Positions 13,340-24,795 of a stretch of DNA of 64,000 nucleotides are shown here, piece after piece. This stretch comes from Paraescarpia echinospica (lineage: Eukaryota; Annelida; Polychaeta; Sabellida; Siboglinidae): positions 8,336,240 through 8,400,239 of the forward strand of contig CM034544.1 in assembly GCA_020002185.1 (NCBI GenBank). The letters run 5' to 3'. Made by a program: the position numbers and the translations under genes. How positions within the stretch are numbered: the first letter of the stretch is position 1; each line of letters opens with the position of its first letter. Below the pieces are notes generated by a model. It was not told the origin of the DNA, did no database searches, and was given only the letters and a program-made list of their open reading frames with translations.

Positions 13340-16300
13340 TAAAACTATTATATGTTTGAAATAATAATAATATGTTTTCCTTTATCAAGATTTAACAAGA
13401 TTGCCACCCAGAGAATTAACTCTAGACGCCAAGTGGACAGGGAAGCCTTTTGGCTTATTGAGAATACAACGCTTTTTATAGGTCTACGTGTACCCCACCC
13501 TTCTGAGGTATGTGTCGATTTTATTTTTAAACGTATCCACGCTACTAGCACCCAGGCACTCAGCAGATAATCTGTTCCATTCATTTACAGTCCTTTGTGA
13601 AAATAAGAACTTTCTTATATATAATCTACTCTGCTCCTTTACTAATGTAACTTCATGTCTTCTAGTCCCTCTATCTTTCTGTTATACATATTATATCAAT
13701 ATTTTTATAATCATTCAATATATTAAATACATCCCTCTGGTCTTCTCTCAATCTCCTGGTCTCTAGTGTTAAACCACATTCTTTTAGGCGTATTTAATAA
13801 CTAAGTCCCCTCAGTTTTTGTATCATTTTAGTCGCTCTCCCCTGTACTCTATCTAGCATATCTATGTCATTCTTGTGATACGGCCTCCACGCTTGTATGC
13901 AATATCTTACATAAGGCCTAACTATTGTTTTGTACAACGTTATTGTTAGTTCTGTTTCCTTATTCGCTATATTTCGCCTAATTAATCCAACGATTTTATT
14001 CCCTATGAATCTACAATTCGGCACCGAAACCTTCATATCAGCACTAATGGTACACCCTAAGTATTTTTTTTACAACAGTACTTAGTACATCTTCGTTAAC
14101 ATGTCCTGCATGGAACATTTATATTTCCCAAAATTGAACATTTGCCAATTTTCAGACAATTTGATCAACCGGTGAAGATCATCTGATAAATACTGTCTAT
14201 CTCCGCCAGATTTAATCCTTCTAAACACTTTAGTATCATCCGCAAATTTCAACACCTTGCTTGTTATATCATCCTCCAAATCGTTGATATATATTAAAAA
14301 TAATATAGGTCCCAGTACTGATCCCTGTGGTAACCCACTCAAAACTGATTTCCAATTTGAAGCCTCCCCATCAACTACTATCCGTTGTCTTATGTCAATC
14401 AGCCATTTTTCTATCCAGTTAATTATACCATATCTTATGCTATGGGCCTTTAGTTTAAGCAGTAGTCTTTGATGTGGCATTTTGTCGAAAGTTATCTGAA
14501 AATCTAAGTAGATGTTATCTACTTGTGATCCCACGTCTACCCATTTAGTGATATCTTCCAAAAAACATAACATTATTTTGTTGTTAAGCTCGATCTCGTT
14601 TTTAGAAACCCATGTTGTGATGGGTTTAACAACTTTTATTTAAAAAGAATGTATAATTTCAAAATTCAGTTGTAGCTTGGTTATGTGCTTCTTTATCAAA
14701 GTTATAGTCGTCATCATTTCCAGTACGTCTATATGACTTCTACATCATTTGTTGATACTTAATTTTTATAATGGCTTCTTTCAATAAGTGTTTCTTTCTG
14801 GACCGTTTACCTTGTTTTTTGAAGGGAACACATTAATCGACGATGCACTCAATTTCACTTTTAAGATATTCCAGCATTTTGTTGCTGCCTGATTCTTCAG
14901 TGTCTTATTCCAGTCTATCTTTGCTAAATATTTCCTCATATCCTTTTACATTCATTTTGTGGAAATGTCTCCTGTACTGCTTTTTCTATTCCTTTCTGGT
15001 TTTACTTTGATGGTAAATGTATCTGGTTATGATCACTACTCCCCAGTGGCTCACATATCTTGACTTTATATTATTTACATCAGAACAAAACTATGTCTAA
15101 CACATTCTCTCCCCTTGTTGGTTCTAGCACATGTTGAGAAAGGAAACTTTGTTGTACTGAAACTATAATCCTCATTCTCTGTACTATGTAGATATTTTCA
15201 TTGTATATGCCCACGTTTAAACTCCCCGTAATAATAAAATCCCGTTTGCTCACTTCCCTTATAGCGTTTTGTACTTTCTCATTATCTTCTATGCTTATGT
15301 TTGGACTTCGAGAAACTAACCCAACCGTTAACGTTGAGTTTCCTGTAACTATGTTACATCAAACAGCTTCTTCGCATTTAGCTTCTAGTTCTAATTTTAT
15401 TTCATAAGCCTGGATAGATTCTTTAAATATATAAAATAACCCCACCTCCCCTTCTTCCTATTCCTAAACATTACATAGTCTGTCAGTCACAATTCGGCAT
15501 CTGATATATCGGTGGTGGCACATAATTCGATCATACTTATTATGTGAGGGTCAATATCTTCTACAATAATATTTACTTCACTTCTTTTGTTTATTATGTT
15601 CCTTCCATTTAAACAAACGCATTTATATCCATCTTCAGAACAGTTTTCCAGGCTGTTCTTTGCTAATTTGTTTTTGCTGTCTTTACCTATGCCGCCAATT
15701 TCAGGCTTCTCTGTGAATCCCCCTGCGAATCTAATTTAAATAAATGCAACCTGTCCCACTGTCAACATATTGCAGCACGTTCTCTGACAAAACTGCTGCC
15801 TCTTTCGACTTAGATGGATCTAGTTCGTTGATCGCCAGCGTTTTGTAGTTTCTATATTTTGACCCTCTTCCTCCCATTACTGGCAAAATTCCTGAGAGAT
15901 TCTTTAACTTCCTCACTAACTACCTGTACTTCTGTACTACCCCAGTTGTTCCCTACTAACGCATATTAGTGCATACCCTCCCTTGCCATGCCCCAATACC
16001 TTCGCTGTCCTTTCAATCATATGTTCTATCGTAGCCCCAAGAAAATAAACAACGACATCCCCCTCGCTTAGTGTCTTATTTGTCTTTCTCGGAATAGAGT
16101 CGCCCATAAACACCCTCTCTTTTCTCATTGCCCCCTCAATCACTGCCTCAGAGTGTCTCCTTCTCCGGTTTGCATCTGTCTGGTTGTTGTCTTTTCCCCA
16201 TGCCGTCTTCTCTCCTGTCATATTCCCTTCCGTTCCATTCTTTCCAGTCGCTTTTTCACGTGTCACCTTTCCTCCTGTCATCGTCCCATTTATCGACTTC

Positions 16301-16372
16301 TGTTATGTCACAATTACTCTCACTTCCTTTCATCCCGTCAACTTTCCTCCCATCGCATCGTATATGATCTGA
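13340..16372 (-). pseudogene. CR1-like LINE with SGNH-esterase ORF1, decayed
   Basis: Read on the - strand. A 5' ORF (16281 to about 15937) contains VFMGDSIPRKTNKTLSEGD followed by a GKGGYALICVS segment. This is the GDS block of the esterase domain known from CR1-group ORF1 proteins. Decayed endonuclease sequence follows (about 15730-14600). The reverse transcriptase (14573-14082) has LSGLPQGSVLGPILFLIYI and KFADDTKVF, so its catalytic aspartates are intact. The thumb/C-terminal part is at 14036-13794 (VRPYVRYCIQAWRPY). Frameshifts separate the pieces. Its 5' end abuts an RTE-like reverse transcriptase in the same orientation, which suggests a nested insertion. Confidence 0.75.
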
Positions 16373-16374
16373 GC

Positions 16375-17810
16375 AAGATATATACTGTCGGAAACCTGCT
16401 TGGTGTTCTCGGAGCTTTGCATCCACTGCTTCTTTCATCTTCTCTAATATCACTCTGTTCAGCACTTTTTTTCACTCTGGAACTCTTTCGTCTTCCCAAA
16501 TTTTCTCGAAGTGGCTGTGCAGTATTTCCGTGGATGTATTAATATCTGCCTTTATTGCCTCTGCTGGTATTTAAACTGACACTGCTGCTTTTCCGTTCTT
16601 CAGTTTATTGATAGCGTTCTTGAATTAAGTTCTGCTTCGTTTATAACAGTTTATGGCTAGACCTGTCTCTGCTGGGGGGGGTTACTGGGAGATCTTCTGG
16701 AATGTGTCGGTTTCATAGTTCTAAGAAGTGCTCCTTCCATCTCTTTCGTTGGTCATCTAATGTGGTGAGGGCTTTTCCTTGCTTGTTTTAAATTGGTTTG
16801 TCCCTTGGTTGATACTTGCCTGCCAGCTTCTTTGTTATATTACATAGATCGTTCATGTTTCTTTTTGCTGCTGCCTCCTCTGCCTGTGTTGTCACGTTGT
16901 CCACCAAGCTACTCGTGTATCTTCTGATGTTCTTCTTTACCTCCGTCTAAGGTTGTGTGTACTGTGCTTAGGCTTCTGCTTTTGTTGCTGTAGTTTTTCT
17001 GCTGTTCACTATCGCCTTCTTTTCCTTTCGCACTTGTAGCTTGAGTAATGTGTCAGCTGTCATCCAGTCTTTGTGCTGTGTTTTCTTTCTGCCTACTGTC
17101 TCTTCACAAACACCTGTCCACATCTGCTTGGCTTGTTGCCACTTCGGTTCTAGTTCAGACTTGCTATCGTATAGTTCTTGTAGCACCTGGTATCTGTTAC
17201 AGAAGCTGATCCGGTACTTTTCTGCCGTCCCCTTGTCCTTCAATATATCTATGTTACAACGTGTTCTTGTGCTGCTGCCCTGTGCTGTGTGCCTCTTACG
17301 ATGAAGCTTGACTGTTGCCACCACCAGGTGGTGATCAGAAGCAGCATCAGCCACTCATTTCAGTCTCACATCCTACAGCGACCGTCTGAACTTCCGTCTA
17401 ACACACATTATCTATTTGATTTTCAGTAATATCGTTAGGTGATCTCCAGGTTGCTTTGTGAATGTGTTTATGTGGGAAGACATTTCCTCGTATGACCCGG
17501 CTGTTCATGGCACATAGGTCTGCGAACCATTCTCCATTTTAATTCATCTGTCCTAATCCATGCTTGCCCGTGACTTGCTCATAACCTGTGTTGTTATTTC
17601 CTATATTTGCGTTGATGTCGCCCATGAGAATGATAACGTCTTTCGGCCCTTGTTCTTCAAGTACATTGTGCAGTCTCTTATAGAAGTCGTCTATCCTGTC
17701 CTCGTCCGAATCGTTTGTGGGAGCATAGCACTGGATCACGTGTTTTTCGTCATGGATTTGGCAGTAATCATTCTGGAATTGATCGCGTCCCAGCTAATAA
17801 GTGTTCTCTG
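16375..17810 (-). pseudogene. RTE-like LINE fragment (endonuclease to early reverse transcriptase)
   Basis: The - strand shows an apurinic-type endonuclease (17739-17539: MIQCYAPTNDSDEDRIDDFY, then VIILMGDINANIG) and SDHHLVVATVKL near 17340. A linker follows at 17340-16968. A reverse-transcriptase start lies near 16600-16375 (LNRVILEKMKEAVDAKLREH, then QAGFRQ). Part of the reverse transcriptase is deleted, and the rest is cut off where the CR1-like element begins. It lies head to head with another RTE-like fragment at 17830. Confidence 0.7.
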
Positions 17811-17829
17811 AACCTCTCAAGACAGGTTT

Positions 17830-19035
17830 AAGGCTACACCCTCACCATGCTACACACCGACCCGAAAGGGGTATCAGAGATAACAACATGGGAGGCGGCA
17901 GCAGCGCTAAGAGATATGAAGAATGGGAAGACATCAGGCCACGATCACGTAAACATTGAAACACTAAAAACAGGAGAAGATAACATCTCGAAGACATGGG
18001 CAAAGTGACATACTAAATGCTTATCAGAAAGACGAATACCCACCGCATGGAAGAACACAAAGATGGCGATAATCTTCAAGAAGGGAAATAAGAAAGCCTT
18101 AAACAACTACAGCCAGATATGTCTGTTATCAAACATCTACAAATTACTCACTAAGATATTATCGATAATAACGAATAGGCTAGAGAAGACAATCAACCAA
18201 CATCAAGAGCAAGCAGGATTTAGAAGCAGGTACTCAAGAGCAGACCACATACACGTCGTAATCCAACTGAAAAAGAAGTGTCGAGTGCTTCGCCGACGAC
18301 ACACTCATATGCGTTACTACACAGCAAGAACTACAAAAAATGTTGGAGGAGCTAGCTGATGAAAGTAAAAAAAAGATCTGAAGATGAACATTTCGAAGTG
18401 ATGCTAGAAAATGACACACCAATATATATCAACACCACGTAGATACAAAACGTTGAAAGCTACATCTATAGGGGACAGCAATACAGTATCAGAGACAAAA
18501 ACCAAGATAAAGACATTCAAAGAAAAATCACCGCCGACTGGACAGCATTCGCCAAACACCGCGACAAGGTTAACTTTGGAACCTACTTGAAATGACACGT
18601 CTACAACTCATGCTTACTACCGGCGAGGAAACACCATCCAGGCAAAGAACAAGCTAGCAGCCGCACAAACAAAGATGGAAAGAAGTATGTTAAAATCACA
18701 TATCGGGAGAGAGAGAAACAAACATCTGGGTAAGAGATAAGCAAAGGCCATATACGTTATAGAACAAATCAGAAGACAGAAGTGGACCGGGCAGGGCACA
18801 TCAGCAGAGTACGAGATTTCCGATGGACATCGTGTATCATAACCTTACCAGACCTTACGAAGGGAAACGATGTAGAGGAAGACCGGCGAGACAGTGGAGC
18901 GACGAACTAGACGAGTACTGGAAGAGCACCATCTGGCAGAGGATAGCGCCTGGAATGCAGATGCTGAGACCTTCGCCCAACCACGGGACACTAGTCACAC
19001 TACGGCTGCACAATAATGATGATGATGATGTTGAA
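17830..19035 (+). pseudogene. RTE-like LINE fragment with (ATG)n 3' tail
   Basis: A reverse-transcriptase start (MKNGKTSGHDHVN near 17910, FKKGNKKALNNYSQICLLSN near 18075, QEQAGFRSRYSRADHI near 18210) is followed by a jump to the C-terminal region (RGRPARQWSDELDEYW near 18880). The catalytic FADD core is deleted. The 3' end is a short ATG/GAT repeat at 19013-19031, as RTE-type elements often have. Confidence 0.7.
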
Positions 19036-19744
19036 CCAGTTCGCATTGGTTCAAGGAGTTAAATTGAAAATAAGAAATTAGGATATTTGGCAAATATTTC
19101 TTTGCGTATAGTTTATATATTCCAAGTCACTTATTCGCATATATTCAATAATGTAAACAATACTCTGAATTATACTTATCTATCACCTAGTGCCCAACTA
19201 TCCTACGCTAGACATACGCTTTGTAGCCCCTAGAGTATGGGTGTAAAACTACGATTTATTAACAAACCTTATAATATCGCTCGCGAAAGCTAAGGCAGTC
19301 AAGAATACTTTCTCTGACTAACTTTTAGCTATAATCGTTTCTTAATATGTCTACAGGTAATTCATGAATTATAGTGACGTAAAATTATACTTTTCAATAT
19401 TTCTACTGCTTTTCCGATTTTTCATCCACCACAAAATCTCAATGATCCAGTCCAACGATTTTCCCGCCAATTATCACTAAGACCACAAACAAATGTTATT
19501 TATCATGTGAACTTCTCATTGGGTAAAATATTGAAGTATGCCTACAATTTGCGTAAAATAAAAACTAGTGAATAAAGATTGTATTGCATGAACAATATAG
19601 TGAAACATAATCGTGTGACGTTAATGACACAGGGTTCTACATTCGAAACTTGTTATCCTCTCTGAATCCCAGTACGTAAGGTAATGCGTAGACATGGGCG
19701 ATTTTATGACATATATTGTTCCTGGTTCCAAGATTCCATTATAC
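19036..19744. repeat. Non-coding, includes dispersed repeat 19420-19720
   Basis: Positions 19420-19720 relate to 12960-13290. The rest is AT-rich with nothing I can name. Confidence 0.45.
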
Positions 19745-19747
19745 AGC

Positions 19748-19880
19748 AATAAATAAACTTACTTTGAAGCACAGTTTGAAATATATGCGACGTTTCGACC
19801 CATCTCCAACGGATCTTGTTCACGCACTTATGCTGAAACGTCACATATGTTTCAACGTTTGCTCCAAAGTAAGTTTAGTT
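19748..19880. repeat. Imperfect inverted repeat / hairpin
   Basis: The arm AACTTACTTTGAAGCA near 19755 pairs with TGCTCCAAAGTAAGTT near 19862. Inside are GACGTTTCGACCCATCTCC and GCTGAAACGTCAC, which also pair loosely. A fold-back element or a Penelope-type terminal remnant is possible; I cannot tell which. Confidence 0.5.
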
Positions 19881-20094
19881 CTGGCCGTCTAATGAACGAT
19901 TTTATATACTACATATATTATACAATGACATTTGTATACTTATTTGGATTTTGTTTAAGAGACCAAACAACCTTATTTTGACCAGATGTCAAATATTCAC
20001 TCAGGTACGTTTAGTCCGTCGTTTACTTACTGCCACACATACATTTTGTGGTGGTATACAACGGCTTGTAATCAGAAGCAGAGCTTGGCGAGGA

Positions 20095-20395
20095 GCGCAG
20101 AGGTGCAGCGGCTAGATCATTCGACTCTCAATCGAGAGGACCCGGGTTCGATCGAATCTTGTGCTGCCGAATCGAACCTTGGGCAAGTTCACTCTACGTT
20201 GCTCCAGTTCAGTCATCTGTATGATTGAGTACCTTGCTGTAGACAGTGGTGGACGTTTGTGTATAAATCGTCTTCGCTTCTCTGTGATGTCGAGATGGTG
20301 TTCGATTGAATAGGTCTGCAAGGGAGTACAGTTTAAAGCGCTTTGAACAGTCCTAAAGACTAGATACGGCACTATATAGGAAGTTACTTTTTATA
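20095..20395 (+). mobile_element. tRNA-derived SINE with L2-type tail
   Basis: The head resembles a tRNA: an A-box-like segment near 20101-20113 (AGGTGCAGCGGCT), an anticodon-arm-like stem and a B box GGGTTCGATCG at 20144-20154. The body (CTTGGGCAAGTTCACTCTAC, GTTGCTCCAG) is of the kind found in widely distributed metazoan SINEs. The tail (AAAGCGCTTTGAACAG, then GGCACTATATAGGAA) resembles the 3' end of the L2-like LINE near 8510, which suggests that machinery moved it. It is a SINE rather than a tRNA gene because the acceptor stem does not close. Confidence 0.75.
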
Positions 20396-22104
20396 TACGC
20401 TCGTAAGCACGCACGCAAAAGGAAGGCGTTGACAGTTCATTCACGAGGCAGGATGTGATTTGTAGAAATCATATAAATTATGTTTGACGGCCAAGTGACA
20501 ACGGCAGCAGTGTTTGTGGATATTGGTGCTGTGGCTCTTCGCACAACTGTTGGATGAGAGGTTCGTGTTATTTGGGTAGGTTTGGTGGTCTAAAGACTCA
20601 AAACAGTGGGAACATCTTGGTGTACAAACGTGTCGACTTTGGTTCTGCTAGTGTGCTGGCGATGTGTTAACTGTCCCCACGCGGTTGTGTCACGCGTGAC
20701 TCGAACTTGATTATCTGGAAGTCATACATCAATCGAACCTGCGAACAGCACCTAATAAACCGCAGTTAACTCAGTCGAACTGCGGCGCAAAATTTGACCG
20801 AGACGTCATGGGCATTTGATACCGTTATTATCCGTCACGTCAAAACATAGAAAAAACACGATGCCTACGAGAAGTGGTGTTTATTAGTCACAATTTAATT
20901 TCGTCATGTCCTGTAAAGCAATTACGGTCACAGAAACAACGACAACATTCATATATGACTAATGTCACGATGACACGACGACACTATAAAGAGTGTTTTT
21001 CATTAACCGTCGTTCAAATGAGGTTTTTGTTTAAACTTACGTTCATACAGTTGAATATGCGTCATAAAAGCATCATTATTTCGTAACATTTACACACATA
21101 CGCACACACACATACACATTCATTATACCGTACTTGCAAACGTTTGTCCTCTGTAAATCTACAAACTTAAATTTAGACACATTTGATTGTTTATCTTAGA
21201 TTCATGACGAATGTTGTTAAAAATGATATCATGATTTTCAGTCTTCAATATATGTTATGTACGAGTCAATTAAGTAAATCTTTTGTATGCTGTCAGCTAC
21301 CTTCTTCAGACTAATACCGATAAAACTGGTATCACAAAAGTGTCTTAAGTGTGGGACAAAGCTTTACCTTTTCGCAAATTCTCATGAAAAGTGTGTGTTT
21401 CCTACCCTGAACCACATCTACTCAACTAATAAATCACTATATAAACGCCTTGTCAAACCAACGTCTAAACAAACATTTAATGGTGATGCTACTGACGTTG
21501 AAATACTGCTGAAAATCGGCACTTTTTATTGCTAATAAAAACACGGTGTTGTCGCTCATAGCGAAACAATCTGGTTTCAGACTCAGTATAATTTTTTACA
21601 CTCATAGATATTCTCCGGAAAAAGCAGCTTTGTCAACTCCAAATGATTGCAACAATTTCGAAAACGTAAGACTCAGCGATCAACGGACTTGCCAATAAAT
21701 CTATGAATCGGACACTAAAGGCGGTCATCAAATTGTCCAGCATACCGATAAACACCTGCATGGTTGGCAGCTTTGATACGCATATCGTATTTGTCGCATT
21801 ACTATCCAGTGCCGGAACTTGAAAAGTAAACATATATCATAAAAAGATTACCGTCTCGTTATGAATGTTGAAGGGCAACAAGTTTTGTTGAAACCTTCAC
21901 TGCTTCGTATGCGTTAACCAGCTTTTGTCTTCTCCGAAACAACGTATCCAACGTTTTCAAAAGTCCAACAATGATTGTCAGAACGCAAAGCTGACCTCGA
22001 GACACAATATAGCTACGAGTTGAGCAACCGGCCTGCCGATTCCGCATATCTCGCCAGAACCGCTCCAAGACTCAGCCAACGACGACTGCTAGGTGTATGT
22101 TAGA
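20396..22104. other. Unassigned sequence
   Basis: The frames at 21287-21535 (+) and 21859-22068 (-) carry a CxxC or basic motif but match no family I can name. They could be decayed hAT sequence, given the terminus-like block just downstream. Nothing else is supported. Confidence 0.4.
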
Positions 22105-22230
22105 ATATGACCATTTTCTGTTGTTCTCAACAATTTATAGTTCTTAGTGCGGGTCTCGCGGGCGAACTAGAAACCGCCCGCGGGCCAAATCGGGCCATGG
22201 GTCAGGGTTTGCAGAACGCTGCGCTAGATT
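22105..22230 (-). mobile_element. hAT-like transposon terminus remnant
   Basis: On the - strand it begins CAGCGTTCTGCAAACC, followed by a run rich in GGCCCGCGGGC. Both are typical of the ends of hAT-type elements. No transposase or second terminus was found. Confidence 0.4.
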
Positions 22231-22429
22231 GTTACAAGAAAAAGGTAAAATAAGTGGGAAATACGTACAAAAAATAATATTGATTTGAACCCTCCAGTCT
22301 GATGCATCTTTTCATGTTGAGTGATTGTTAATATTAAAATGCCTAATAATTATACTTATTTGTCTATCTACAGCGGTGTGACACGTGACACATTAACTAG
22401 TCTCGGAACAAAGCAAAAAAGCATATGTT

Positions 22430-23050
22430 GCTGTTCTTTTCGTCGTTTCCTGTCTTCAGGAGTGAGGCTGGCTTGGATACGTCGAAATTTTCTTTCTCTT
22501 CCTTCTCATTGCACTTGCACTACTTTCTCTACCACCGTTCTCCATTATTCTCGGTCTTTTGCTCTTTTCCTCCATTCCCCTTTCCATCCCTCCAGGTCTC
22601 TCTTCACGCAATCCTCCCACCTCAGTCTCGGTCGCCCTGGTTTTCTTCTTCTGTCCACTCTCCGGGCATCTGCTTTCTTTGCCATCCGTTCTTCTCCAAT
22701 TCGCTACACATGTCCTGCCCAGTCCAACTGACTTCTCACCAACTTCTTCTTGAAACTTTCTTTCACACCAACATCCTCCCTCAGCCCTTCCACTCTTCGC
22801 TGATCTATTATCGTGACCCCAGTAATTCTCCTAACCCAGTTGTTTTCGCACACTTGTACCCTCTCATGTTGTTTCTCTGTCATTGCTATATTCTCTAGGC
22901 CATACAGGTAGGCCGGTGTCACACATGCGCAAAGTACCTTTCCGTTGACCTTTCGCGATGTGTGCCTGTATCCCATCACACCTTTTACTTTCCTCCATGC
23001 TTTCGTTACTGCTTGTATTCTCCTGCGAATTTCTGTCTCATATCAAAACA
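22430..23050 (-). pseudogene. LINE C-terminal fragment (RTE-like)
   Basis: The - strand gives the post-polymerase region: LYGLENIAMTEKQHERVQVC near 22900, WVRRITGV, then SQLDWAGHV near 22710. A shifted frame continues with GRPRLRWEDCVKRDLEGWKG. This order is typical of the C-terminus of RTE-like elements. The polymerase core is absent, so it is a 5'-truncated copy. Confidence 0.7.
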
Positions 23051-23657
23051 TCAAAAACACAAACAAAACAGCTTTGCTCCACAATGTTTAACGAATACTC
23101 TCACTAATGTATTGCACATTTTAACAAATCTTGCGTCATGCTCGTAATTAAGTATTTATATATGCATTATTTCTAGTATTGCATCTAACTGTTCACGACT
23201 CTTATTGTGTATCGCTGATGTCGACGTGACCTAGTCAGTACTTTTTACCAGTAGATGATCGCATCCAAAAGGCACCAAACCCGGCATATTGTTTGGTGCC
23301 TTCCGTTTTTTGTGCAGCCATGCAAATTATGTCGCTGTGACACGGTAGATATGAGGCAGTATTGTGTGATATCACCTTCCTAGTATGACTCCCCATGTCC
23401 GGTGAGTAAGTTTTAGTTCCGTACTCCATGGAAGGATGTTTGGTGCATTAACCCTGATGTGGCGGGACGCTGTATGACATCAGTAGGGATGGGAATCTCA
23501 CGAACAGGGTGTGTTTCTCGTTTCCTGTTGACGTCAGTATGGGTGTGAATGTTGTTCGTTGAACGCGAAAAAACAATACGATTATTGTGTCTTGACTATG
23601 CGGGCGGAGTTTGTTGATCCTGTTACTTAGTACAAACAAATGCCTGTCAGAGATGTG
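23051..23657. other. Intergenic sequence upstream of the VWD gene, with a hairpin
   Basis: No coding sequence is supported. A perfect 10-bp stem lies at 23271-23300: GGCACCAAAC, a 10-nt loop, then GTTTGGTGCC. The phrase GTTTGGTGC recurs near 23439. Confidence 0.55.
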
Positions 23658-23664
23658 TATAAAT
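23658..23664 (+). promoter_or_regulatory. TATA box of the VWD-C8-TIL gene
   Basis: TATAAAT is followed about 30 bases later by a TCACAGCATT-like initiator region (about 23688-23696). A strong splice donor (AAG then GTAAGT) lies at 23750. Confidence 0.6.
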
Positions 23665-23689
23665 ACCTGGAAGCACATCACAGCATTAC

Positions 23690-23749
23690 TACAGAGCTTT
23701 CTTAGATATCGACTGTTGTGATCGAACGACAACGATATTCTGAAGTAAG
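23690..23749 (+). other. Non-coding exon 1 of the VWD gene (predicted)
   Basis: It runs from the predicted start site to the GTAAGT donor at 23750. The matching acceptor is CAG at 24770-24772, 23 bases before the ATG. No usable start codon is needed in it. It is inferred from splice signals only. Confidence 0.5.
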
Positions 23750-24795
23750 GTAAGTGATGATCACCTTCGATATATGACAATCATTTATTTTAATTATTTC
23801 CTTCTGATCATTATCTAAGCTGATATTACTTAGTCAAACAGAAACAAAAGGCTCATTATGGGTTATGTACATAATAAAAGAGTTTATATTAACTAACAGT
23901 TGTGCAACTATAATCAACAATATCACGCCAGCAATATATCAGGGAACGTTTGTTGAAACATAGCTACGAAATTTCACTATTTTTGCCTGAACCCCTGCGT
24001 CAAAGTGTCCTGTTTCAACAACACCATTTTATTGTTTGGAAACAAACATGCTGTTTGATTATATACTCTCAGACAATGAAAGCATAGTCATAACTGTTTA
24101 TTAATTTCACGTTGACCATAGTAGTTTTGGAATTATATCATAACACGTTTTGAAATTCTAAAAAGCGTACAAGCTCACACAATTGCCCATGTTAATCAAC
24201 ATTGGATAGCATCACGCAAGATATGAAACCTATTTGAATGATTACAGACAATCTCTAATTGTAGGCTGTTATGCATGTTTTATTACAAAATTACACTGTA
24301 GTAGTCCATAGAAGTGCATGCCATGACATGAGTTAACAATGGAACGGAAGGGTCGCAGTAAAAAATGCTGGTCGTTTATTGGTCAGGTCTCCGCGTCATG
24401 AACAAGATGGCAGCCTTCGTAGTTTATATGCGGTCACACGAAGACCCAGTAGTTTTTTCAGACGTCAGAAATAATTGTAATCGCATGACAATGTTTTCAT
24501 TAATGGTTGAATGATCGACTTGCAACACCAGTAATAAGCAATTTGCGTTTAATATAACATTATATTAAAAGTTGTTTTACAAAACAATGTTGCTGAAGTT
24601 TCCTATTAGATTTTCAATATAACTATAATACGTGTCAACAGATAGAATGCGCAACGTTTGTTTTAAAATGTTCAAAGTAATATGATGTTTACACTGGGAA
24701 TACATTACATTGATTTCGTGCTAAATACATTAGTGATCACCTAAACAAATCAGTATGACATCTGTCCAACAGATACGCCCCCTTGACGTACAAAT

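Noticed and set aside
20095..20165. tRNA gene
   Set aside because: A and B box sequences are present, but the acceptor stem does not pair and a SINE body with an L2-type tail follows.
21287..21535. Possible zinc-finger/hAT protein
   Set aside because: There is one CxxC motif only, no continuation of a transposase in any frame, and stops soon after.
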